A DNA stretch of 6,944 nucleotides from Candidatus Nanopelagicales bacterium (GTDB lineage: Bacteria; Actinomycetota; Actinomycetes; S36-B12), in contig CALKMY010000102.1 in assembly GCA_938091275.1 (NCBI GenBank), forward strand, positions 1 through 6,944. Direction: 5' to 3'. The notes beneath the pieces are model-generated. The model worked only from the letters and a program-made list of their open reading frames with translations, made no database searches and was not told the origin of the DNA. Below, piece after piece: positions 1 to 4,454 of this stretch. The first letter of the stretch is position 1. Each line of letters opens with the position of its first letter. A program made the translations under genes and the position numbers.

Positions 1-138
1 GCACACATTCCAAAAAAGTTTTACGGAACATCATGTTCGTCTCGATTCTGCACAGCTTTCTGCAGGTGCTACTCATTGCACTCAGGTCAATGCTCGACGG
101 CGCTTTCGCAATCTCGTACGGGCTCAACCCCGTCGTAT

Positions 139-158
139 CGGACCGTTCACACGGTCCG
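139..158. repeat. 20-base perfect inverted repeat
   Basis: CGGACCGT, a 4-base spacer TCAC, then ACGGTCCG. All 8 bases of each arm match. It could be a dyad-symmetric protein-binding site or an RNA hairpin. No T-run follows on either strand, so a classical intrinsic terminator is unlikely. No gene start lies close enough to assign an operator role. Confidence 0.55.
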
Positions 159-272
159 TGACCCATTCACGTCAAGATTTGCCCTTCACTCGGTGATCAC
201 TCATTACTGGCCCGAAGGGGACGGAGAGATGCCTATGAGTGGAACATGTGCAATGAATTTGTCTCACCTGGC

Positions 273-371
273 CTAAATGGTGTTTAACGATGCGAGAGAG
301 CGGGTATACCAAGCATGTCTGAGACGGTCAGGTGAGAATCCGGACCGACCTGGATGGCAAGACAAGTTCAC
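273..371 (-). CDS. Possible 32-residue ORF with strong SD (doubtful)
   Basis: A leftward GTG at 371-369 is preceded by a GGAGGAGG run (377-384 on the reverse strand) with 5-8 bases of spacing, an excellent ribosome-binding site. The frame runs 32 codons to a TAG at 273 and gives a basic, Ser/Arg-rich peptide with no recognised motif. It lies just downstream of the hairpin after the lipoprotein gene. The purine-rich stretch may equally be a chance feature, and codon use gives no support. I regard it as more likely not a gene than a gene. Confidence 0.18.
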   Translation of the reverse strand: MNLSCHPGRSGFSPDRLRHAWYTRSLASLNTI

Positions 372-391
372 AGTTTCCTCCTCCCTCTAAG

Positions 392-426
392 GGCGGCCCC
401 CGGGAATCCTCCTACCGGGGGCTGTC
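392..426 (-). terminator. GC-rich hairpin 3' of lipoprotein gene
   Basis: GCCCCCGG (396-403) pairs perfectly with CCGGGGGC (415-422) across an 11-base loop. G-T and C-G pairs extend the stem outward to about 392/426. It lies about 55 bases beyond the leftward lipoprotein stop codon. There is no T-run on the exit side, so it would be a U-less terminator of the kind often proposed in GC-rich actinobacteria, or an RNA 3'-end stabiliser. The loop carries GGAGGA on the leftward strand. Confidence 0.5.
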
Positions 427-480
427 TGCTATCCAGGGGGCTCGATCACCCACGCAGCGCCTGTTTCGCCTGAGCCGCGC

Positions 481-1569
481 TTAGGAAGCAGACGCCGAGA
501 GGACGTCCGTGAAGGTCAGGTCTTTACTCGGCATCAACGATGGGACGTCGAGAACGTCTCCTTCGAACCAGTCCTGATCAGAGGCAACAGTGGGGTACTG
601 ATCCAGCGTTGCATAGAACTCCTCCGGGCTCAGGGAGAAGATTTCAGCGAACGCAACCTTCCAGTCTGGCTCGGTCAGCTTCGCCGCCTGGAAATCTTTC
701 AGGATCACTTCAAACGCTCGGGCTTCGCTTAGCCCCTGCGCCTCCTGCAGCTCTTTCGCGAGCGCAAGGACCATGAATGCGGAGGTGTTGTAGTTGATGT
801 CGAGATCTCCCCCGACGTAGTCCTCGAAGTCCGCGGGCTGACTCAATCCGGTTGCCACCAAGGGAAACAGGTCGCTGTCGAATTCACTTTGTCCGTATTC
901 CTGCTGCAGGTAGAGCTCCTCAGCGATCTTTGCGCCGCCCTCCCACACCCAGACGGGCTCGGCATTGTCTCGCGTGAGGCCCAGCTGGAAGACGTGCCAG
1001 TACTCGTGCACGATGACGGAGTACCGATGCAAGGCGTCGTAGGTGAATTCGTCCTCAGGGATCTCCAGAACCATCCACGTTTGCGATCCGTCACCGGAAA
1101 TACTCGCCCCTCGCATGTCGGGTTTCTCGGGGAACGGATTCTCAACGGCGCCATTCCACGCGTAGATGTTCATCGGTGAGGACATCCCGGGCACGTCATG
1201 CACGCACGCCGGAACCGGGGCCCATTCGCTCAGGTTCCCCATGATGGTGGTGAATTCGTCCATCCACTCGCCGGGCAGGCTGCTATCGAGGTTGTATGTA
1301 AAGGAGAAGTCGCCTTCAGCGTACGGAGTAGACGCATCGCACTGGTCGTTCGAGCCGATCTCTTGCTGGTCCGAGCTGGTGTCTTGCTCGTTCGAGCCGA
1401 CGTCTTGCTGGTCTGATTCGATGTCTTGCTCGTCTGAGCCGCTGTAAGACCCAAGATTTTGGTCGTCAACGGTTCCATCCGACTCGGTACCGCAAGCGCT
1501 CACCATCACGATGAGCACACCCCCAAGAAGGCCGCCTGCACGTCTCATTGCCGGACGAGGGTTCCCCAT
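481..1569 (-). CDS. Lipoprotein with HExxH zinc-peptidase motif and repeat stalk
   Basis: This is a 362-residue predicted surface lipoprotein. The N-terminus has basic residues, a hydrophobic core (about 11-23) and a lipobox VSAC, with Cys26 as the probable lipidated residue. Residues 27-79 form a flexible acidic Ser/Asp/Gln stalk containing five heptapeptide repeats (45-79). The globular part carries HEYWH at 188-192, and Glu210 in a WVWEGGAKIAEE segment lies 17 residues after the second His. This HExxH plus downstream WxxEGxA arrangement is that of gluzincin-type zinc metallopeptidases, so I infer a peptidase anchored outside the membrane; its substrate is unknown. A C-terminal segment resembling FxxxFxxSxxEFYxxxxxY fits this peptidase class. 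Cys77 and Cys122 could form a disulfide. No strong ribosome-binding site decides between ATG 1569 and an internal ATG at 1548; both keep the signal peptide. The peptidase activity is not proven. Confidence 0.85.
   Translation of the reverse strand: MGNPRPAMRRAGGLLGGVLIVMVSACGTESDGTVDDQNLGSYSGSDEQDIESDQQDVGSNEQDTSSDQQEIGSNDQCDASTPYAEGDFSFTYNLDSSLPGEWMDEFTTIMGNLSEWAPVPACVHDVPGMSSPMNIYAWNGAVENPFPEKPDMRGASISGDGSQTWMVLEIPEDEFTYDALHRYSVIVHEYWHVFQLGLTRDNAEPVWVWEGGAKIAEELYLQQEYGQSEFDSDLFPLVATGLSQPADFEDYVGGDLDINYNTSAFMVLALAKELQEAQGLSEARAFEVILKDFQAAKLTEPDWKVAFAEIFSLSPEEFYATLDQYPTVASDQDWFEGDVLDVPSLMPSKDLTFTDVLSASAS
1333..1437 (-). repeat. Five tandem 21-base repeats encoding Ser-Asp-Gln heptads
   Basis: The lipoprotein stalk is encoded by five 21-base units giving SDEQDIE, SDQQDVG, SNEQDTS, SDQQEIG and SNDQCDA. 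On the forward strand TCTTGCT recurs at exactly 1361, 1382, 1403 and 1424. Units alternate TCTTGCTGGT and TCTTGCTCGT, so there is a 42-base higher-order period, suggesting duplication of two-unit blocks. Unit gain or loss would stay in frame and change stalk length without disrupting the peptidase domain. Confidence 0.85.
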
Positions 1570-1585
1570 CGCTCAACGCTATCTC

Positions 1586-1605
1586 AGGAAATGAGGACTC
1601 ATCCT
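1586..1605. repeat. Short dyad between micro-operon and lipoprotein gene
   Basis: ATGAG-GA-CTCAT (1591-1602) is a perfect inverted repeat, flanked by AGG (1586-1588) and CCT (1603-1605). It occupies half of the 39-base gap between the stop of the third small gene and the lipoprotein start. The central spacer is too tight for a stable RNA hairpin unless the innermost pair opens, so a DNA-binding site is at least as likely as a terminator. Confidence 0.3.
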
Positions 1606-1608
1606 TCG

Positions 1609-1785
1609 TCACGACAAGTCGCTCGCGGAATCTTCCCGCGGCTCGCTGCGGTCTCGTCGACCATCAAGCGGAGCCTCATGCATTCGCCAAATAACAGCGT
1701 CGAGACGCGGATTGGCAAGGAAATACATGAGATCCGATACTCCCTTGCGCAGTTGCTCTGGTGTGTAGTGATCAAGAGTGCTCAC
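1609..1785 (-). CDS. Small protein of unknown function, micro-operon gene 3
   Basis: This encodes 58 residues from a GTG at 1785. I do not recognise the family. The start is chosen because GTGA overlaps the TGA stop of the preceding gene, the arrangement expected for translational coupling; a GTG at 1800 is in frame but adds five residues with no ribosome-binding site. Residues 7-35 look like a compact helical domain (YTPEQLRKG, then SDLMYFLANPRLDAVIWRM). Residues 41-58 are a highly charged, probably disordered Arg/Asp/Glu/Ser tail. There is no signal peptide, membrane segment or cysteine, so a cytoplasmic protein is likely. It is the last of three overlapping genes and lies 39 bases before the lipoprotein start. 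Codon third positions are only moderately GC-rich, weaker than in the two genes before it. Confidence 0.55.
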   Translation of the reverse strand: MSTLDHYTPEQLRKGVSDLMYFLANPRLDAVIWRMHEAPLDGRRDRSEPREDSASDLS

Positions 1786-1952
1786 GCGGCATCGGGCCAC
1801 GACTGGTCACGCACAGGGTGCTCGAGCACGGGGTGGCTTGGCGCGTGCCAATCGACAACATCGAGGACTGTCGTCTCACCCAGGACGCCTTCCAAGACAG
1901 CGACGGCCGCTCGATGTTCAACGGGAATGGATTCTCGGATCGTGCGGCTCAT
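1782..1952 (-). CDS. Small His-containing protein, micro-operon gene 2
   Basis: This encodes 56 residues from ATG 1952; the family is not recognised. The ATG overlaps the stop of the preceding gene (ATGA) and has GGGAGG about five bases upstream, so this start is well supported over an in-frame GTG at 1967. The N-terminal half (about 9-34) is predicted to be a small helix/strand unit of Val, Leu, Ala and Glu residues. The C-terminal half contains WHAPSHPVLEHP, with His36, His40 and His45 near Asp34 and Glu44, a spacing that could bind a metal (inference only). It is acidic, with no cysteine and no signal peptide. Its stop overlaps the start of the third gene as GTGA. A fragment of a larger broken gene is possible, but exact stop/start overlaps at both ends argue for an intact small gene. 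Confidence 0.6.
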   Translation of the reverse strand: MSRTIRESIPVEHRAAVAVLEGVLGETTVLDVVDWHAPSHPVLEHPVRDQSWPDAA

Positions 1953-2086
1953 GCAGCCTCCCGCCACTCGTCGTCTCCGCTGGTGCGTTGGCTGACGAAA
2001 CGGTGAAAATCTTCGTTACTGATGCTTGCGGCCAGCGTGCGATACGCGCGCTCTACAGCGGCCTCATCCACAATCTGCGTGCTCAT
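1949..2086 (-). CDS. Small acidic helical protein, micro-operon gene 1
   Basis: This encodes 45 residues from ATG 2086 to TGA 1949. The family is not recognised. GGAGG (2093-2097 on the reverse strand) lies six bases before the ATG, a near-ideal ribosome-binding site, and it is buried in an inverted repeat. The product is acidic and probably helical (DEAAVERAYRTLAASI, then SNEDFHRFVSQRT), with a DDEWREAA end and no cysteine, signal peptide or membrane segment. About two thirds of third codon positions are G or C, consistent with coding. The stop overlaps the second gene's ATG. It is the first cistron of a three-gene unit, so its initiation may set expression of all three. Confidence 0.65.
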   Translation of the reverse strand: MSTQIVDEAAVERAYRTLAASISNEDFHRFVSQRTSGDDEWREAA

Positions 2087-2087
2087 C

Positions 2088-2132
2088 GGGTACCTCCACT
2101 CGTTGTGCTGTTTCAACACAGGAGGTATGCCC
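2088..2132 (-). promoter_or_regulatory. Hairpin sequestering the micro-operon Shine-Dalgarno
   Basis: Read leftward, GGG-CA-TACCTCC (2132-2121) pairs with GGAGGTA-CCC (2097-2088): ten base pairs with a 2-base bulge. The GGAGG ribosome-binding site of the 45-residue gene forms part of the stem, and the ATG begins one base outside it. The 23-base loop holds an inner GTTG/CAAC pairing. In RNA the 5' arm would act as an anti-Shine-Dalgarno. Candidate roles are a thermosensor, ligand- or protein-controlled switch, or attenuator; a DNA operator with the same symmetry is the alternative. No known riboswitch class is recognised. Confidence 0.6.
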
Positions 2133-2257
2133 AGCAGGGCGACCGTCTAAACAGAAAGTTTCCCGTCAAAATTCTTTGGGCAGATTTAGCGCAAATCGGA
2201 CATTCAGCGTCTGTCGCCTAGCGTCCGGAGTCTCGACATCGCGAACGCGTAATCGTG
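2133..2257 (-). promoter_or_regulatory. Presumed promoter and leader of micro-operon
   Basis: This non-coding stretch lies between the monooxygenase-like gene and the small genes. An AT-rich block (about 2150-2195) contains TTGACG (2169-2164 leftward) and TTGCGC (2194-2189), but neither has a good -10 hexamer at 16-18 bases, so no promoter can be pinned down. I see no clear terminator after the upstream gene, so read-through from it is possible. Confidence 0.3.
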
Positions 2258-2590
2258 CTAGTCGCGGGGCGAAACAGTCATCTCTCCCAGGACAGACCAG
2301 TCGTCTTGCTCCAGAGTGGTGTTGATGACCGACGGCGTATGGGCCAGGAAATCGGGAAGAGTCTGCGTCGCCGCGATGAAGTGCGCAGATTGCACGTGGG
2401 CGACAGCGGCATCGTGATCCCGGAATGCCTCGACGACGAAATACTCGTGTTCGTTTCGACAATTTCTCGCCCACTCAAACCATAGGCACCCGTCTTCGGA
2501 GCGGGTTGCCTCGGTGAAGTCTCGAGAGATGTCAATCCAGTCGTCCGCGTACTGCGGTAGCACGGTGAACTTAGCCGTTATGAAGATCAC
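2258..2590 (-). CDS. Antibiotic biosynthesis monooxygenase-family protein
   Basis: This encodes about 110 residues from GTG 2590, chosen because GGGA lies seven bases upstream; an in-frame GTG at 2620 would add ten residues. The pattern is that of an ABM domain: strand IFITAKFTVLPQY, helix of DWIDISRDFTEATRSEDGCLWFEWAR, strand EHEYFVVEAFRDHDAAVAHVQSAHF, then a helix ATQTLPDFLAH. These small cytoplasmic proteins form dimeric ferredoxin-like barrels. Some oxidise quinols or polycyclic compounds without cofactor and others (IsdG type) degrade haem, but most have no known substrate, so no reaction is assigned. It follows the GYD-domain gene by 57 bases on the same strand and is probably co-transcribed with it. 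The length is normal for the family. Confidence 0.85.
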   Translation of the reverse strand: MIFITAKFTVLPQYADDWIDISRDFTEATRSEDGCLWFEWARNCRNEHEYFVVEAFRDHDAAVAHVQSAHFIAATQTLPDFLAHTPSVINTTLEQDDWSVLGEMTVSPRD

Positions 2591-2647
2591 CGGCCGATCC
2601 CTTCGTCCCGTGGTCGGCACCAGACCTGCGGTGCCACGACGTGCTTC

Positions 2648-2974
2648 CTACTCCCCGGGCGCCCGATACCCAGGCATGTTCGGACGAATCTGATCGATCT
2701 CTTCGGCCGAGAAGACCTGTCGCGTCGAGGTCACTGTTGCCGCACCGGTCGACTCGACGGCCATCCACAGCGCCGCGAGGTTGTCACCATTGGGAACATC
2801 GACGATCACGAAGAAGTGGTCATCTCCTCCTGCCGCCCAGTAAGCGGAAATCAGGGAACCACCGAGGTGCTTGGTCAGACCCGCAATAACCTGCTCGCGC
2901 CCTACTGCACCTTCTTTCACCAAACCTGCAACACCGTCAGCCGTGTAGGCACCGGTAATCAAATACGTCGACAT
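2648..2974 (-). CDS. GYD-domain protein
   Basis: This encodes 108 residues from ATG 2974, chosen because GGGGAG lies seven bases upstream; a longer frame from 3013 would add 13 residues without a comparable site. The N-terminus (MSTYLITGAYTADGVAGLVKEG), the helix REQVIAGLTKHLGG and the strand pair SLISAYWAAGGDDHFFVIVDVPN match the GYD family, whose signature Gly-x-Tyr-Asp turn appears here in altered form as GGDDHF. GYD proteins are small cytoplasmic proteins related to the dimeric alpha+beta barrels; their biochemical role is not established. It is the first gene of a leftward pair with the ABM protein and starts 137 bases from the divergent MFS exporter, so the three may respond to the same signal (inference). 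Confidence 0.85.
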   Translation of the reverse strand: MSTYLITGAYTADGVAGLVKEGAVGREQVIAGLTKHLGGSLISAYWAAGGDDHFFVIVDVPNGDNLAALWMAVESTGAATVTSTRQVFSAEEIDQIRPNMPGYRAPGE

Positions 2975-3111
2975 CGTCAGTCTCCCCATAAGCGACAGAT
3001 AAACCCTGCTCACGACAAGGCTACTCGCGGGCTGCCCCGCGGCGCAAACAAATCAGCCAACTGGTGCAGATCCGCTGAGCCGAACGTCCGCATCATCATT
3101 GCTCTCAGAAC
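2975..3111. promoter_or_regulatory. Divergent promoter region, GYD gene versus MFS gene
   Basis: This 137-base region must supply promoters for the leftward GYD/ABM pair and the rightward exporter. A perfect dyad CGCGGG-CTGC-CCCGCG (3026-3041) sits roughly centrally and is a candidate operator, though such GC-rich symmetry also arises by chance in GC-rich DNA. I cannot identify convincing -35/-10 hexamers on either strand. No regulator gene is present in the window. Confidence 0.45.
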
Positions 3112-4401
3112 ATGACCTCTTGGCGCCATGGAGACCACGTCACCCAACTACCCTGGCGTTCCATGCGCTCGGAGGCTCTGAAGCATAGAAACGCCCGGCG
3201 CATGCTGTTCGCCCAAATCAATCAGGGCGCCGCCGGTTGGATGCAGACCACCGCTGGCTCGTGGTACGTGCTCACCGAAGCCGGCTCCACAACAACGCTG
3301 TCCTTCTTCGTGATCGCCTCCATGACTCCGTCACTCCTTCTCAACCCTGTTGGCGGACGTCTGATGCAGAGTTATTCACCGGTGACCATGGTCAAAGTGC
3401 TGGCACCCCTGGCCGCGCTCGCTCCCCTGCTGATCGCCGGGCTCTACGCGACGGGCACGCTGTCGATTCCACTCCTGTTCGCACTGACCGTTGTTGGAGC
3501 ATCCTTTCGCGCTCTGCAGGCCCCAACGTTCGCGGAAATCCTGCCGCTCACCGTGCCCGAGAGTCAGCGCGCCGCCGTCCTGGGCTACTCCGCAATCGCG
3601 TTCAACGTTTCACGCAGTGTCGGACCCCTCATCGCTGGTATCGCCGGCACGGGCCTTGCCTACCTGTTCTCCGGCATCGGCTTCCTCATCGTGGCCACCA
3701 TCATGTTCGTCACACCGCTGGACTCAGCACAGTCAACTCCCACGACGACTAAACCGAGCACCTCCCACGGAGCCGATACCAAAGGGGCTTCTTTCCGCCG
3801 CGCTCTTCGATTGATGTGGAGTATCACGGCCGTTCGCATTTTGTTCTTGTGCGTCGTCGTCTTCTATCTGGTGTCAGGGTCGATCCATCAGCTTCTCGCG
3901 GCCGTCGCCAAAGACACCAGCACCACGTCTCTCGCCCTGGGCGCCCTCTACGCATGTGCGGCGATCGGCGCCATACTCACGAATCGACCCGTGCTGCGCT
4001 ACCTAGGAAACAACGGCAACCGCACTCGCCTGCTATCGATCGTCATCGTCGCAGCAGCCCTGACGGTGGTTGCGTTCGGCTTCAGCTCCGGCCTCATCTT
4101 CGACATGGTCTTGATGGTGATTCTCGGGGCCCTGGGTGAAGCCATGTATCTGGTCGTGCAGCGCTCGATCCTCTTGGAACTCGACGAGGCCGACTCCGGC
4201 GCCATCTACGGCCTGTTCCTGGCCATCCTCACAGGGGCGAGCATCCTCGGCTCGATCGGACTCGGATTGCTGATGGATGCGGTGGGTGTTCGGTCGGGGC
4301 TCGTGACGCTCGGGGTGGTGACGCTCGTCATCGCCGTGCCCTTGATCCTGCTGGTCGCACGGGCGTCGTCGAGGCCGAAGCAGGAATCCACCGACGACTG
4401 A
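3112..4401 (+). CDS. MFS transporter, DHA3/MFS_3-type exporter
   Basis: This encodes 429 residues with roughly twelve hydrophobic segments in two halves, separated by a polar cytoplasmic loop (about 203-231, Ser/Thr/Lys-rich). The opening RNARRMLFAQINQGAAGWMQTTAGSWYVLT is characteristic of drug and siderophore exporters of the MFS_3 group. The first intracellular loop NPVGGRLMQSYSP (78-90) is a weak version of MFS motif A, lacking the usual Asp-Arg pair. It probably exports a small molecule by proton antiport; the substrate is unknown. The start is uncertain: ATG 3112 gives the longest frame, but no ribosome-binding site precedes it, nor the in-frame ATGs at 3163 and 3202. Family members usually begin near the RNARR segment, favouring 3163. 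It is divergent to the GYD/ABM pair and 53 bases upstream of the nucleoside hydrolase gene. Confidence 0.88.
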   Translation: MTSWRHGDHVTQLPWRSMRSEALKHRNARRMLFAQINQGAAGWMQTTAGSWYVLTEAGSTTTLSFFVIASMTPSLLLNPVGGRLMQSYSPVTMVKVLAPLAALAPLLIAGLYATGTLSIPLLFALTVVGASFRALQAPTFAEILPLTVPESQRAAVLGYSAIAFNVSRSVGPLIAGIAGTGLAYLFSGIGFLIVATIMFVTPLDSAQSTPTTTKPSTSHGADTKGASFRRALRLMWSITAVRILFLCVVVFYLVSGSIHQLLAAVAKDTSTTSLALGALYACAAIGAILTNRPVLRYLGNNGNRTRLLSIVIVAAALTVVAFGFSSGLIFDMVLMVILGALGEAMYLVVQRSILLELDEADSGAIYGLFLAILTGASILGSIGLGLLMDAVGVRSGLVTLGVVTLVIAVPLILLVARASSRPKQESTDD

Positions 4402-4440
4402 CGCAACATCACGGCGTCGACCAAGCACGCGATCGTGTGC
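4400..4440 (+). promoter_or_regulatory. Paired dyads in MFS/nucleoside hydrolase gap
   Basis: The 53-base gap holds GACGC (4400-4404) pairing with GCGTC (4414-4418), and an imperfect 16-base palindrome GCACGCGATCGTGTGC (4425-4440; one mismatched pair, G-T in RNA). No T-run follows, so termination is doubtful. The second dyad ends 14 bases before the hydrolase ATG and could be an operator or an RNA hairpin near the ribosome-binding region. Confidence 0.3.
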
Positions 4441-4454
4441 CCTAGGTTCCTGCC

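Larger units (their letters stand above)
1..480. other. Gene-poor region with palindromes
   Basis: I find no convincing protein gene in this 480-base stretch. The rightward frame starting at base 1 stays open to a TAA at 274-276, but its product is rich in Ser, Cys, Thr and His, its codons do not favour G or C in third position, and it has no recognisable domain. What is visible is a set of inverted repeats: 26-38, 139-158, 262-270 with 329-337, and a GC-rich hairpin at 392-426 that probably belongs to the 3' end of the leftward lipoprotein gene. No tRNA cloverleaf is seen. Confidence 0.6.

Noticed and set aside
26..38. GAACATCATGTTC as a LexA (SOS) box
   Set aside because: The symmetric GAAC/GTTC halves are separated by five bases, whereas Gram-positive and actinobacterial SOS boxes have four. 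No SOS-type gene is adjacent.
1..276. Rightward frame open from the left edge to TAA at 276
   Set aside because: Cys/Ser-rich product, no GC preference at third codon positions, no recognisable family. An internal ATG at 229 with GGAG would encode only 15 residues with no gene following.
1333..1437. 21-base periodic repeat as a CRISPR array
   Set aside because: Units are contiguous without spacers, keep a reading frame and encode a conserved heptapeptide inside a lipoprotein gene.
1459..1995. Long rightward frame (178 codons) over the micro-operon
   Set aside because: The product is rich in Ser, Thr, Arg, His and Cys with no domain pattern, and it is antisense to three frames with proper starts and overlaps. 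It also runs across the lipoprotein signal-peptide coding region.
1609..2086. Three small frames as a single frameshifted pseudogene
   Set aside because: Both junctions are exact 4-base stop/start overlaps and gene 2 has its own ribosome-binding site, which random frameshifts would not produce. Kept as a refutation test because homology searching was not possible.
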